This document shows positions 17,314-27,281 of a stretch of DNA of 64,000 bases, one piece after another. Both the position numbers and the translations under genes were made by a program. Each line of letters opens with the position of its first letter. Positions within the stretch are counted from its first letter, which is position 1. The notes beneath the pieces were generated by a model. The model had not been told where the DNA came from and made no database searches. It worked only from the letters and a program-made list of their open reading frames with translations. The stretch comes from Hylemonella sp. (GTDB taxonomy: Bacteria; Pseudomonadota; Gammaproteobacteria; Burkholderiales; Burkholderiaceae_C), in NCBI GenBank assembly GCA_030695415.1, contig JAUYQZ010000007.1, positions 81,047 through 145,046 on the forward strand. The letters are read 5' to 3'.

Positions 17314-18438
17314 TCAGAAACCGTCGCGCCCGGGAATTCTTGCCAGAATGCGCAGATCGGGACCGACCCGGGTGGTGTCGCGGAATTCGAGCGCCACGGC
17401 CTGCGCCAGCGCCGTCAAGGGCCCGATGTGGACCATGCCCTGGCCCGCCCCCAGCAGCTTCGGCGCCAGGTAGACGAGGAATTCGTCCACCAGGCCCTCG
17501 CGCACCAGGGAGCCGTTGAGTTTGTGGCCGGCTTCCACGTGCACTTCATTGATCTCGCGCGCCGCCAGGTCCCGCAGCATGGCGGCCAGATCGACCTTGC
17601 CGCCCGGGCCGGGGCGAAGGATCACCGTGGCGTCTTGGGCCTCCAGAGCGGTCTTCTTGGCCTCGTCCACCACGGCGGCGTAGATATAGAGCTGGCGCCC
17701 GGGGATGAAGAGCTTCGCGTCCAGTGGCGTCTCCAGCCGGCTGTCGACCACCACCAGGTGGGGTTGGCGCGGCGTGTCGACCAGACGCACATCAAGCCGC
17801 GGGTCGTCCTCCAGCACGGTGCCGATGCCGGTCAGCACGGCGCAGGCCCGGGCGCGCCAGGCATGGCCGTCGGCCCGGGCCGGCTCCGAGGTGATCCACT
17901 GGCTGGCGCCATTTTCCAGAGCCGTCTGGCCATCCAGAGAGGCGGCGATCTTCATGCGCACCCAGGGCGTCTGGCGCACCATGCGGCTGAAGAAACCGAT
18001 GTTCAGCTCCCGCGACTCCTCAGCGCCCGGGCCGATCTCCACGGCGACGCCGGCGGCGCGCAGACGCGCAAAGCCCTGGCCGGCCACCTTGGGGTTGGGG
18101 TCCTGGATCGATGCGACCACCCTGGCGATGCCCGCGGCCACCAGCGCATCGCAGCAGGGCCCGGTGCGCCCTTGGTGGGCGCAGGGCTCGAGCGTCACGT
18201 AGGCGGTCGCGCCCTGGACGGAATGGCCCTGGGCCGCAGCGTCCTGCAGCGCCACGATCTCCGCATGCGGACCGCCGGCGCGCTGCGTGTGGCCTTGTCC
18301 CAGCACCCGGCCATCCGGGCCGACGATGACGCAGCCCACGCGCGGGTTGGGGGAGGTCAGGTGCAGGCTTTTCGTGGCCAGGCTGAGCGCCTGGGACATC
18401 GACGAGTCCGCGGGCGTGGGATGGGGAACTGTGACCAT
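17314..18438 (-). CDS. ribD: Bifunctional riboflavin deaminase/reductase RibD
   Basis: The 374-residue protein has a zinc deaminase domain (about 10-150: NPRVGCVIV, GPHAEIVAL with the zinc His and catalytic Glu, EPCAHQGRTGPC with the zinc cysteines) and a DHFR-like reductase domain (about 155-370: VRMKIAASLDGQTA, GIGTVLEDDPRL). It makes the ribitylamino pyrimidine phosphate. It is first of the ribD-E-BX-H-nusB set. I see no FMN riboswitch upstream. Confidence 0.96.
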   Translation of the reverse strand: MVTVPHPTPADSSMSQALSLATKSLHLTSPNPRVGCVIVGPDGRVLGQGHTQRAGGPHAEIVALQDAAAQGHSVQGATAYVTLEPCAHQGRTGPCCDALVAAGIARVVASIQDPNPKVAGQGFARLRAAGVAVEIGPGAEESRELNIGFFSRMVRQTPWVRMKIAASLDGQTALENGASQWITSEPARADGHAWRARACAVLTGIGTVLEDDPRLDVRLVDTPRQPHLVVVDSRLETPLDAKLFIPGRQLYIYAAVVDEAKKTALEAQDATVILRPGPGGKVDLAAMLRDLAAREINEVHVEAGHKLNGSLVREGLVDEFLVYLAPKLLGAGQGMVHIGPLTALAQAVALEFRDTTRVGPDLRILARIPGRDGF

Positions 18439-18476
18439 GAGGGAATTATTGAGGCAAAAGCAGGCCCAGTCCCGTT

Positions 18477-19031
18477 TCAGGGCCGCTGGCCTGGCGCCGC
18501 CTCGTGGCTGATCTCCAGTTTCAGCACGCTTCTGACCCTTTGCCCCCGAATTTCACCGGGGGCAAAGCGCGTGGCGCTGAAGGCTTCGGCCACCGCTGTC
18601 GTGTACTCCTCAGGCAGGTCGGGGGCGTCGACCTTGAAGGAGCTCACCTGGCCCTGTTCGTCGATCCAGAGGGTCAGGAGCAGTCTGCCGGGCAGGGTGA
18701 GAAGTCGTGCTTCCGGGATGTTCAGGTCGACGGCGACCAGCGGTCGGGCTAGACGGGTCAGTTGCTCGGCGCTGTAATAGCCCTGCGGATCCGCTTGCGG
18801 CTGGGCCGGCGCGGGGCGCTGCTGGCTGGTCGCATCGGGAGCGGCGTCAGAGGGCAGGGCGTTGGCGGGCCCGGGCAACCGGGTGGTCAGCACGAGAGGG
18901 GGCTCGGCGGAGCCTTGCAGCCTAGGCTGCGGCGTCGGACCCAGCAAGCTGGGCAGCAGCCAGGCCGCATGCAGCAGCAGGGAGAGCAGCAGGGCGAGGT
19001 ACAGGCGTCGGCAATCGTGAAGTGCGGGCAT
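18477..19031 (-). CDS. Small TonB-like periplasmic protein
   Basis: The 184-residue protein has one N-terminal membrane helix (LYLALLLSLLLHAAWLLPSLL), a Pro/Ala/Gln-rich linker, and a C-terminal TonB-type fold (GRLLLTLWIDEQGQVSSFKV ... TRFAPGEIRGQRVRSVLKLEI). No exbB or exbD is adjacent, so an energising partner is not visible. It may instead be a structural TonB_C-domain protein. It lies 38 bp upstream of ribD and is divergent from pilE. Confidence 0.7.
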   Translation of the reverse strand: MPALHDCRRLYLALLLSLLLHAAWLLPSLLGPTPQPRLQGSAEPPLVLTTRLPGPANALPSDAAPDATSQQRPAPAQPQADPQGYYSAEQLTRLARPLVAVDLNIPEARLLTLPGRLLLTLWIDEQGQVSSFKVDAPDLPEEYTTAVAEAFSATRFAPGEIRGQRVRSVLKLEISHEAAPGQRP

Positions 19032-19190
19032 GACAGCCAGGATCGGTCGTAGATGTGAAAAAGTACCGCACGAGCATACCGCTCAGTCAGGCCAGGCTGC
19101 CGTTTATCGAACAGGGCGTGCAAAGCCAGTCTGGCTGGCTAGGATGACCCTATCCATATTCCGTCGATGCCCACCACCATGGAAGCTCAT

Positions 19191-19619
19191 ATGAAAAAGC
19201 AGGCCGGTTTTACGATCATTGAATTGATGATCGTCGTTGCGATCATCGGTATCCTGGCTGCCGTGGCCTTGCCGGGTTACAACAACTACCTGATCCGCGG
19301 CCGTATTCCGGATGCCACGTCCACCCTGGCGGTCAAGCGGGTGCAGATCGAGCAGCATTTCCAGGATGCGCGGACCTTTTTGGGTGCGCCGGCCTGCAGC
19401 GTCGACACCACGACCAGCAAGTACTTCGATTTCGGCTGCGCGGCTACTCCGGACGCGACCAGCTACACCCTGCAGGCAGTGGGCAAGGGGACCATGGCTG
19501 GATTCACTTTCACGGTCAACCAGTCGAATGTCAAGACGACGGCGGCTGTGCCGACGGGTTGGACGGTCCCCAGCCCCAACAATTGCTGGACGTCGCGCAA
19601 AAGCGGCGACTGTGTCTGA
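19191..19619 (+). CDS. pilE: Type IV pilin-like protein PilE
   Basis: The 142-residue prepilin has a short basic leader MKKQAG before the cleavage site, then [22 protein letters not shown] with the conserved Glu5. Cysteines near the middle and C-terminus could form the D-loop disulfide. The ATG at 19191 has GGAAG 5 bp upstream and gives the canonical leader. Length fits a minor or E-type pilin heading the cluster that runs to pilY1. Confidence 0.9.
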   Translation: MKKQAGFTIIELMIVVAIIGILAAVALPGYNNYLIRGRIPDATSTLAVKRVQIEQHFQDARTFLGAPACSVDTTTSKYFDFGCAATPDATSYTLQAVGKGTMAGFTFTVNQSNVKTTAAVPTGWTVPSPNNCWTSRKSGDCV

Positions 19620-19650
19620 TGTCGTGTCGGAACATCTCTTGAGTATTTTC

Positions 19651-20280
19651 ATGTTCACGAAACGCCCCCCCTACCTGCTGCGAGGCAAATTTCCCTGGGC
19701 CATGGCGCAGCGGGGATTGACCATTATCGAGCTGATGATCGGCATTGCCATCGTCAGCATGTTGCTGCTGTTCGCGGTTCCCGGCATGACCACGTGGCTG
19801 CAGGGCAGCCAGATACGCAATGCCACGGAATCGATCCAGGGAGCCATGCAGCTGGCGCGGGCTGAGGCGGTGCGCCGCAACACCAATGTGGAGCTGGTCT
19901 TGACCTCCGTGGCCGGAGGAGGCAATGCCACCGACTGGGTGGTCCGTTGCTTCACGTCCTCGGCCACCTGCCCTGGCGCCGGACAAACGGAAACGTCGAT
20001 CCAGGAGCGCTCGGGACGCGAGGGCTCGCTCAATGCCACGCTGACCCTGAACCCGCCCATCTCGACCATTGTTTTCTCGGGCACCGGCCGCATCACACCC
20101 GTGCCGGCGGGCAACATCGTCATCGACGTGAAGCACACGACGGACACGATTGCCACGCCGACCTGCCTGGACACCTCTGGTGGCGGTACCTACCGCTGCC
20201 TGCGGCTGGTGGTGGCGCCCGGCGGCCAGACCCGCATGTGCGACCCGTCACTCGTGGCGCCCAATCCCCGGGCCTGCTGA
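19651..20280 (+). CDS. fimU: GspH/FimT-family minor pilin (FimU/FimT)
   Basis: The 209-residue prepilin has a 22-residue leader ending in RG, then LTIIELMIGIAIVSMLLLFAVPGM and a FimT-type motif GAMQLARAEAVRRNTNV. Minor pilins of this group initiate pilus assembly. The leader is longer than usual because the preferred ATG is at 19651. It is 31 bp after pilE and 9 bp before pilV. Confidence 0.85.
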   Translation: MFTKRPPYLLRGKFPWAMAQRGLTIIELMIGIAIVSMLLLFAVPGMTTWLQGSQIRNATESIQGAMQLARAEAVRRNTNVELVLTSVAGGGNATDWVVRCFTSSATCPGAGQTETSIQERSGREGSLNATLTLNPPISTIVFSGTGRITPVPAGNIVIDVKHTTDTIATPTCLDTSGGGTYRCLRLVVAPGGQTRMCDPSLVAPNPRAC

Positions 20281-20289
20281 GGTACAGAC

Positions 20290-20802
20290 ATGAAGCAGCA
20301 CAAAAATCACGCAAGCCGGCAGTCCGGCGTCATGCTGATCGAGGCCCTGATCGCCATCCTGATCTTTTCGGTGGGAGTCCTGGGCATCATCGGCCTGCAG
20401 GGTTCGGCCGTGAAGGTATCTACCGATGCCAAGTACCGAAGCGAGGCTGCGCTGCTGGCCAATGAACTGATCGGCCGCATGTGGGCCAGTGACCGCACCC
20501 AGGCGACCTTGCAGGCCGCCTATGCCAGTGCCACCAATGGTGCCGGCTATCAGCAATGGGCCTGGATCGGCGCGGTCGCCGCCGCCCCCGGCACGCAGAC
20601 GGCGCCTGCGGCCGGCACCGTGCTGCGCACCCTGCCGGGTGCCATGGCCAATCCGCCTACCGTGGTCGTCGCCCCCAGCCCCGCCGCGGCAGCGGGCGGC
20701 ACCATCGTGCCCAGCAGCCAGGTGACCGTCACCATCCGCTGGCAGGTGCCTGGCGAGGCCTCCGTGCACAGCTACACGATCATGGCGCAGATCGGAGGCT
20801 GA
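20290..20802 (+). CDS. pilV: Type IV pilus minor pilin PilV
   Basis: The 170-residue protein has a basic leader ending in RQSG and the helix VMLIEALIAILIFSVGVLGIIGLQ with Glu5. It has the PilV feature KYRSEAALLANELIGRMW. It acts with PilW, PilX and FimU in the tip complex. The next gene begins 1 bp after its stop. Confidence 0.9.
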   Translation: MKQHKNHASRQSGVMLIEALIAILIFSVGVLGIIGLQGSAVKVSTDAKYRSEAALLANELIGRMWASDRTQATLQAAYASATNGAGYQQWAWIGAVAAAPGTQTAPAAGTVLRTLPGAMANPPTVVVAPSPAAAAGGTIVPSSQVTVTIRWQVPGEASVHSYTIMAQIGG

Positions 20803-20803
20803 C

Positions 20804-21871
20804 GTGAACAAGTCACTACGCCTCAATCGCAAGCGCTCGGCCGGCTTCGGCCTGGTCGAGATCATGGTGGCCATGCTGATCGGTCTGTTCGGCGTGCTCA
20901 TCATGCTGCAGGTGCTCACCGTTTCCGAGGAGCAGAAGCGCACCACCACCAGTGGCAACGACGCCATGAACGAAGGCGTGCTGGCCCTCTACGCCATGCA
21001 GACCGATGTGCGCATGAGTGGCTACGGCATCACGGATGCCAAGATCCTGGGCTGTGCCCTGACCTTGCGTGCCGGTGGCACGGTGGCCAATGGGGGCGCA
21101 CTGGCCAGCCTGTCTCCGGTCTCCATCAACTCCGGCAACATCATCGGCGCCGACGCCAACACCGACACCCTGCTGGCTTTCTCCAGCAACAGCTATGGCA
21201 CGCCCCAGGGCGATGTGGTCATCGGCGCCGGCAACACCATGCAGACGCCTTCTGCGTTCGTGATCAATGATTGGGTGGTGGTGGGGCCCGTGGTCCGCCC
21301 GGCGCCTTGTACCTTGACCCTGGACCGCGTGGCCAACGTGGCCGGGGCCACCGTGACCCTGGCTTCCGGCGCTGCCATGGCCGTGGGCGACACCCTCTTC
21401 AACCTGGGTCAGAGCTACCGGGCCATCGGTTATGCGGTGCGCAACAGCAACCTGACCACCTGCGACTACACGATCGCCGCGGTGAACTGCGCGGTGGCCG
21501 GCTCCTGGACCGCCATCTCCAGCAACATCGTCAGCCTGCGGGCTCAGTACGGCCGCGACACGACAGCACCTGGCATGGATGGCTTTGTCGATGTCTACGA
21601 CCAGGCTACGCCCAACACCCTGTGTGGCTGGTCACGCGTCTCGGCCGTGCGCATGGGCCTGGTGGCACGCAGTACCCAGATGGAAAAGGACGACGTGACG
21701 ACGGTGGCACCGGTTTGGGAAGGCAGCACGGCCGGCAATCCGGTCGGTAGCACGGCCGCCACGATCGTCCTGACCGGCAATGCCGACTGGAAAAAGTATC
21801 GCTACAAGGTCTTCCAGACCCTGGTGCCGATCCGCAACATGTCCTGGATGGGAGCGGTGACGGGATGCTAA
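20804..21871 (+). CDS. pilW: Type IV pilus minor pilin PilW
   Basis: The 355-residue protein starts at a GTG directly after the pilV stop. After the leader (ending SAG) it has FGLVEIMVAMLIGLFGVLIMLQV and the PilW-typical ALYAMQTDVRMSGYG. It is a large minor pilin needed for the initiation complex that displays PilY1. It overlaps pilX by 7 bp. Confidence 0.9.
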   Translation: MNKSLRLNRKRSAGFGLVEIMVAMLIGLFGVLIMLQVLTVSEEQKRTTTSGNDAMNEGVLALYAMQTDVRMSGYGITDAKILGCALTLRAGGTVANGGALASLSPVSINSGNIIGADANTDTLLAFSSNSYGTPQGDVVIGAGNTMQTPSAFVINDWVVVGPVVRPAPCTLTLDRVANVAGATVTLASGAAMAVGDTLFNLGQSYRAIGYAVRNSNLTTCDYTIAAVNCAVAGSWTAISSNIVSLRAQYGRDTTAPGMDGFVDVYDQATPNTLCGWSRVSAVRMGLVARSTQMEKDDVTTVAPVWEGSTAGNPVGSTAATIVLTGNADWKKYRYKVFQTLVPIRNMSWMGAVTGC

Positions 21872-22503
21872 GCAAGACTATTTCTCCGCGTGTGCAGCTG
21901 CCGCAGCGCTCGCGCCAGGGTGGTGTCGTGATGATGGTGGCCCTGGTGGTGCTGGTGGTCATGACCCTGGCCGGCATCTCGCTGATGCGCTCCATGGACA
22001 CCACCAACCTGATCGCCGGCAACATGGCCTTCAAGCAGGCGGCCACGGCCTCGACCGACTCCGGTGTGGAGACGGCGATTGCCTGGCTGGAGGCCAACAA
22101 TACCGGCGCCTTTCTGGACAGCAGCGTGCCGCTGGTGGGTTACACCGCCTCCTCACCCAATAACGCCGCCTTGCCCCTGGGCGAAGCCTTCTGGACCAGT
22201 CTGGCGCCCGGCGGCGTCTGCAACCTGCCCATGGCCGGCAGTGTCTGCAGTGGCACCGCTGTGCCCAATGCCTCGGGTAACCAGGTCAGCTTCATGATCC
22301 AGCGCCTGTGCGCTTCGGCCGGCAACCGCAACGGCGCGGCCTGCTCCATCGTGACCGGCTCGCTCGTTTCGACCGGCAACAACGAAGGCGCGGGTGAAGA
22401 GGGCCTGTCGGCCAACGCCACCGCCGTGTATTACCGCATCACCGTGCGCGTGGTCGGCCCGCGCAACGCCGTGAGTTACGTGCAGGCCGTCGTTGCGATG
22501 TGA
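21865..22503 (+). CDS. pilX: Type IV pilus assembly protein PilX
   Basis: The 212-residue protein has the leader ending QGG, then VVMMVALVVLVVMTLAGISLMRSMD, lacking Glu5 as is usual for the PilX/GspK-like group. TTNLIAGNMAFKQAATASTDSGVE is the PilX motif. It overlaps pilW and is followed by pilY1 after 56 bp. Confidence 0.9.
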   Translation: MLSKTISPRVQLPQRSRQGGVVMMVALVVLVVMTLAGISLMRSMDTTNLIAGNMAFKQAATASTDSGVETAIAWLEANNTGAFLDSSVPLVGYTASSPNNAALPLGEAFWTSLAPGGVCNLPMAGSVCSGTAVPNASGNQVSFMIQRLCASAGNRNGAACSIVTGSLVSTGNNEGAGEEGLSANATAVYYRITVRVVGPRNAVSYVQAVVAM

Positions 22504-22559
22504 CGCCTCCTGCAAGCCATCGAATTTTGAATCGTCTGATGAATCAACCGGAGATTGTC

Positions 22560-25500
22560 ATGCGCAATCGAGCACACCCAGCAAGCATTTTCCTTAACCG
22601 CCTTCGCGCGCCCGTGGCGCTGGGGCTGGCCGTGCTGGCCGCCACCTTCTCGCCTGGCTTCAGTGGCTGGCAGGACGCACATGCCCAAGTGACGGACATC
22701 GCGACCCTGCCGGTGTTCTCCAGCACACCGCCCACAGTGGAAGTCAAGCCCAATGTGATGTTCATCCTGGACGACTCGGGTTCGATGGAATGGACGCACA
22801 TGCCAGACCAGGCGGACGATTTTGCCGGGCGCTACGGCTTTGCCAGCAGTCATTGCAATGGCATTTATTACAACCCCAACACCACCTACACGCCACCTGT
22901 AGATGCCGCGGGGACCAGTTACCCGAACCAGGTGTTCACGGCGGCCGCCGTGGACGGCTATGGACTGATCTCCGGCACTGTAGACCTCTCGGTGAGTTTC
23001 CGTGCGGCGGTGAGCAGCCGGGTTCAGAAGACGATCACGTCCGATGCAACCGAAGCGGCCTATTACTACGTCTACACCGGCACGCAGACCACCGAAAAGC
23101 TGAAGAACTACTACGACGTCAACACCACCTTTTACAAGGAGTGTGTCAGCAGCATCGGCTCTACGCCCGGCAGTGGTGTCTTCACCAAGAAGGTGGTGAG
23201 CAGCACCTCGGGCCCTGGCGGCACGGATGAACGCACCAATTTTGCCAACTGGTACAGCTACTACCGCTTCCGCCTGAACATGATGAAGACCGCCACCGGG
23301 CTGGCCTTCAAGTCGCTGGACGACAAATTTCGCGTGGGTTTGATGACGCTGAACACCAACACGTCTACCTCTTTTCTGAACATCGCCGATTTCACCGCCA
23401 CGCAGAAAACCAGTTTCTACACTGGCCTGTACAACAGCACTCCTAATAACGGTACGCCCCTGCGGGCGGCTCTTGCCAGTGCCGGGCGCATGTATGCGGG
23501 CAAACTCTCAACTTACAAGAGCGAGAACTCCACCCGTACCTTCACCGTCACCGACCCGGTGCAGTACTCCTGCCAGCAGAACTACACCATCCTCTCAACC
23601 GACGGCATGTGGAATGGCGGCGCAGGCGTGCAGCTCGACGGCAGCACCTTGGTCGGCAACGCAGACGGCGGCCTGGCGCGCCCCTACAACGACGGCAGCA
23701 AGGTGACCACCACGACCGTCACCCCGTACACCAGCACCCAGGACCGCACCACCACCATCAATGCCGGCACGTTGTCCCGAACCTGGAGCCGTACCAGCAC
23801 GGTGGTCGGGGCGGCCTGCTCCACCCTGACGCCGCCCAGTGACACCGCTTCAGCGCCGATGGATGTCCGAGAAGGGACCACGACCCGTGACGCTGCGCTT
23901 TATCAGCAAGCGAGCGACCCGGATGGTAGCGAGGATCGTTGCGAACAGCTCGCCAGCGGGGCCTGGATGTGCCGAAGCGGTCAAAGCGATGCGCTGCCCG
24001 CTGGTGGACAGCAAACGGCCACCGATGCCAGTGGCGTCACCTGGTACCTGGTGTCGCGCTCGTCTGCCCTGCCCTCGTCATGCAAGTCGGCGAAGGGCTT
24101 CTGGGGCAATGGTTTCTTCGACTCGCGCGGCGCCTGCCCAGGCACGGGTGTGACTGGTAACCGGGTCACCGTCACGCCTCAAACGCAGACCGAGAGCGTG
24201 AGCAGCTACCAAAAAGTCGTTACGGACCGCTACCTGGCGACCCAGACCACGACCCAGGTCATCACTGAAGGCGTTCCCGGCTCGGTGGGTGCCCTGACCC
24301 CGACGACGCCCGCCTACAACATTGATACGGGCACGCCCCAGGTGTCCAGCGAAAGTGCGGGAAGCCGTACCTGTGGCGGCGTCTCGGTGGCCTACCCCGG
24401 CACCTGTGAGGCTTCGGGTACCTGGACCAATGGAACCCCGACGACCAACAATGTGTGTACTGCCTCGACGACCCTGCCCACGGCCGGCTTCTCCAGCGCC
24501 GTGCCCGGCACGGCGGTGACCACCGGCTATACCGAGATCACGGCGACGCCCACCCAGCTCACCACCCAGGTGGCCGGCACCGCCACCTCGACATCGGTGG
24601 GCACGGACGGCGTGTCCAACACCCTGGCCGATGTCTCGGCCTATTACTACAACACCCCACTGCGCACCACGGCCTTGGGCAATTGCACGGGCCCCGTTAT
24701 CGCGCCCTCCACCACGGCCAATGACCTGTGCGCCTCCAATGTGCCGGCCAACGACCCGGACACCGCGACCTATCAGCACATGACCACCTACACCCTGGGC
24801 TTGGGGGTGCGCGGGCGCATGGTGTTCTCGCCGTCCTACCTGGACGATAAGAGCGGCGACTTCTTTGACGTGCTCAAGGGCAGCACCCCGACCGCGACCG
24901 ACTGCACGTGGCGCGACACATTGACTGTCGCCGGCGTCAAATGCAACTGGCCTGTTCCGGGCTCCGACAAGGTGGAAAATACGGACGACCTCTGGCATGC
25001 CGCTGTGAACGGCCGCGGCAACTATTTCAGTGCCACCGATCCGGGTAGCCTGGCGTCCGGCCTGACCAGTACGCTCAAGGCCATCGTCAATGTTCCCAAG
25101 CCGGGTACGGCCTCGGCCGCGGCGACGACGAACCCGAAGATCACCTCGACCAACAACTTCCAGTTCAGTTCCTACTTCAAGACGGTGGAGTGGTCGGGTG
25201 AGCTGATCCGCCAGACCATGAACCTGACCAACGGCAGCGTGCCCTATTACGACCCGTTCAAGCCGGATCCGGCGACCTACGACTGGTCAGCCCAGACCCT
25301 GCTGGACGCCAAGACCTACACCACGCGCAACATCTACACCAAGAGCGGCACTGCGCTGGTGGCCTTCACCTGGGCCAACCTGGACGCCACCCAGAAGGCC
25401 TACTTCAAGGCGCCGCACATCAGTACCACGCCACCCCAGTACCCTAATGTGTTGACCGGCCTGTCGCAGTTCTGCAGTTCCGGCGCCAACTGCCTCAACG

Positions 25501-27185
25501 CGACCAATCAGACGGCAGCGGAGGGCGAGGCCCTGGTGAACTTCCTGCGCGGCGACCGCAGCAACGAGGAGGTCACGGCGAAGACACCTGACAACGCCAA
25601 GTTCTACCGCTACCGCAAGTCGGTGCTGGGGGACATCGTGTCGGCGCAGCCACAGTATGTGGGCGCGCCCAGCCGCTTCTACTCCGACAGCGGCTATGCC
25701 GCGTACAAGACCCTCCAGGCCAGCCGCACACCCATCGTCTACACGGCGGCCAACGACGGCATGTTGCACGCCTTCAATGCGGACACCGGGGCAGAGGCCT
25801 GGGCCTATGTGCCGTCCTTTGTGCTGCCGCGCATGTACACCCTGGCGGACAAGGCCTACGCCGACAAGCACCAGTACTTTGTGGAAGGCACGCCGATTGC
25901 GGGTGACATCTGCCCCAAGGCGCCGACATTGACCTGTGCCGATACGGAATGGAAGACCATCCTGGTGGGCGGCCTGAATGCCGGCGGCACGGGCTACTAC
26001 GCGCTCGACGTCACCGATCCGGCCAGCCCCAAGCTGCTCTGGGAGTTTTCTCATGCCGCCATGGGCTTCAGCTTCGGCAAGCCCCAGATCACCAAGCTGG
26101 ACAATGGCCAGTGGGTGGTGTTGCTGACCTCGGGCTACAACGACTGCCCGCGTGGCACCGGTGCCCAGGCGAACTGCGCCCTCAACGGTACCGGCGATGG
26201 CCAGGGCCGGCTGTATGTGCTGGATGCTGGAACAGGTGCGCAATTGACCGGCTCGCCGATTGCGACCGGTGCGGGAAGCGACACAAATCCCAGCGGTCTG
26301 GGCCAGGTCGTGGCGCAGGCGGACTCCAACAACGTGACCAAGCGGGTTTATGCGGGTGACCTGCTCGGCAATGTGTGGCGCTTCAAGCTGCTGGAAACGG
26401 CGACGCCACCGACGACGGCTGGGGCGAACTTCAGCGTCCACAAGCTGGCGACCCTTATGGACGGTGCGACACCGGCCAAGCCACAACCCATCACGGTGCG
26501 GCCGCAGGTCACCACCATCAATGGCTACCCGGTCGTTTATGTCGGCACCGGGCGTTACCTGGGCGCGACGGATGTCGGCACGTCCGTGCAGAATTCCTTC
26601 TACGGCATCAAGGATGATCTGACGATCACGACCACCTACAACAGCCCGCGGACCTACACCACCTTCATTGGCCAGAGTGCGACCGACACCACTTGTCCTT
26701 CGGGAACGGACGTCTCCATCTGCAAACCGGGCCAGGTGGTGCGCACGGTGACGCAGGTGACAGGAGCCGCCAGCGACAGCCTGACGAACATGAATGGCTG
26801 GTACGTGGACTTCCCCGCGGGCTCGAACGAGATTGCATTCACCGATCCCAAGCTGACGCTCGGGACCCTGGCCTTCTCCACCAGCGTGCCCAAGGCGCCG
26901 ACGTCCGAGACCTGCACGTCCAAGACCGGCGCCAGCGATGGCGATGCCCTAGCCTACATGCTCGACTACCTGACGGGCGGCGCGGTGGGTACCACCAGCA
27001 ACGTGATCGCAACCAACATCGGGGCTGGGGTGGCTACCGCGCCGCAGATCGCCCAGCTGCCCAACGGCACGGTGATCGCCAAGTTCCGTTTGTCCACGGG
27101 CCAGGAGGTCAGCGCTCCCCTGCGCTTCAACGCCAGCGGTGGCGCAACCCGCCGCGTTTCCTGGCGCGAACTGGTCAGTGAGTAA
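22560..27185 (+). CDS. pilY1: PilY1-type pilus tip adhesin/assembly protein
   Basis: The 1541-residue protein starts at 22560, where GGAG precedes the ATG and a signal peptide follows (cleavage near AHAQV). An N-terminal von Willebrand A-like region carries a MIDAS-type DDSGS at about 71-75. A Thr/Ser-rich middle (about 380-720) is low-complexity. The C-terminal beta-propeller (about 1000-1480) has TAANDGMLHAFNADTGAEAW and VYAGDLLGNVWRF. The usual calcium loop before VYAGD reads DSNNVTKRV (1255-1263), lacking the normal ligands at positions 5 and 9. PilY1 acts at the pilus tip for adhesion and surface sensing. Confidence 0.92.
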   Translation: MRNRAHPASIFLNRLRAPVALGLAVLAATFSPGFSGWQDAHAQVTDIATLPVFSSTPPTVEVKPNVMFILDDSGSMEWTHMPDQADDFAGRYGFASSHCNGIYYNPNTTYTPPVDAAGTSYPNQVFTAAAVDGYGLISGTVDLSVSFRAAVSSRVQKTITSDATEAAYYYVYTGTQTTEKLKNYYDVNTTFYKECVSSIGSTPGSGVFTKKVVSSTSGPGGTDERTNFANWYSYYRFRLNMMKTATGLAFKSLDDKFRVGLMTLNTNTSTSFLNIADFTATQKTSFYTGLYNSTPNNGTPLRAALASAGRMYAGKLSTYKSENSTRTFTVTDPVQYSCQQNYTILSTDGMWNGGAGVQLDGSTLVGNADGGLARPYNDGSKVTTTTVTPYTSTQDRTTTINAGTLSRTWSRTSTVVGAACSTLTPPSDTASAPMDVREGTTTRDAALYQQASDPDGSEDRCEQLASGAWMCRSGQSDALPAGGQQTATDASGVTWYLVSRSSALPSSCKSAKGFWGNGFFDSRGACPGTGVTGNRVTVTPQTQTESVSSYQKVVTDRYLATQTTTQVITEGVPGSVGALTPTTPAYNIDTGTPQVSSESAGSRTCGGVSVAYPGTCEASGTWTNGTPTTNNVCTASTTLPTAGFSSAVPGTAVTTGYTEITATPTQLTTQVAGTATSTSVGTDGVSNTLADVSAYYYNTPLRTTALGNCTGPVIAPSTTANDLCASNVPANDPDTATYQHMTTYTLGLGVRGRMVFSPSYLDDKSGDFFDVLKGSTPTATDCTWRDTLTVAGVKCNWPVPGSDKVENTDDLWHAAVNGRGNYFSATDPGSLASGLTSTLKAIVNVPKPGTASAAATTNPKITSTNNFQFSSYFKTVEWSGELIRQTMNLTNGSVPYYDPFKPDPATYDWSAQTLLDAKTYTTRNIYTKSGTALVAFTWANLDATQKAYFKAPHISTTPPQYPNVLTGLSQFCSSGANCLNATNQTAAEGEALVNFLRGDRSNEEVTAKTPDNAKFYRYRKSVLGDIVSAQPQYVGAPSRFYSDSGYAAYKTLQASRTPIVYTAANDGMLHAFNADTGAEAWAYVPSFVLPRMYTLADKAYADKHQYFVEGTPIAGDICPKAPTLTCADTEWKTILVGGLNAGGTGYYALDVTDPASPKLLWEFSHAAMGFSFGKPQITKLDNGQWVVLLTSGYNDCPRGTGAQANCALNGTGDGQGRLYVLDAGTGAQLTGSPIATGAGSDTNPSGLGQVVAQADSNNVTKRVYAGDLLGNVWRFKLLETATPPTTAGANFSVHKLATLMDGATPAKPQPITVRPQVTTINGYPVVYVGTGRYLGATDVGTSVQNSFYGIKDDLTITTTYNSPRTYTTFIGQSATDTTCPSGTDVSICKPGQVVRTVTQVTGAASDSLTNMNGWYVDFPAGSNEIAFTDPKLTLGTLAFSTSVPKAPTSETCTSKTGASDGDALAYMLDYLTGGAVGTTSNVIATNIGAGVATAPQIAQLPNGTVIAKFRLSTGQEVSAPLRFNASGGATRRVSWRELVSE

Positions 27186-27222
27186 GCGCTAGGCTGGGGC
27201 CAGCGCCCTAGCATCCCCGTAC

Positions 27223-27256
27223 AAGCCGGGCGTCCGACAGGAGGCCCGGCTTTTTT
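27223..27256 (+). terminator. Rho-independent terminator after pilY1
   Basis: AAGCCGGGC (27223-27231) pairs with GCCCGGCTT (27244-27252) and runs into TTTTTT. It is a strong end signal for the pilE-to-pilY1 operon, so the downstream fimT has its own promoter. Confidence 0.88.
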
Positions 27257-27281
27257 CTGCTTGCGCCAAGCGGCAAGGCCT

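Noticed and set aside
17290..19190. FMN riboswitch upstream of ribD
   Set aside because: The RFN conserved segments (for example AGGGAUGAAAUUCCC-like elements) are not present in the spacers.
19032..19190. Sigma-54 promoter before pilE
   Set aside because: No TGGCAC-N5-TTGC pattern with the needed spacing was found.
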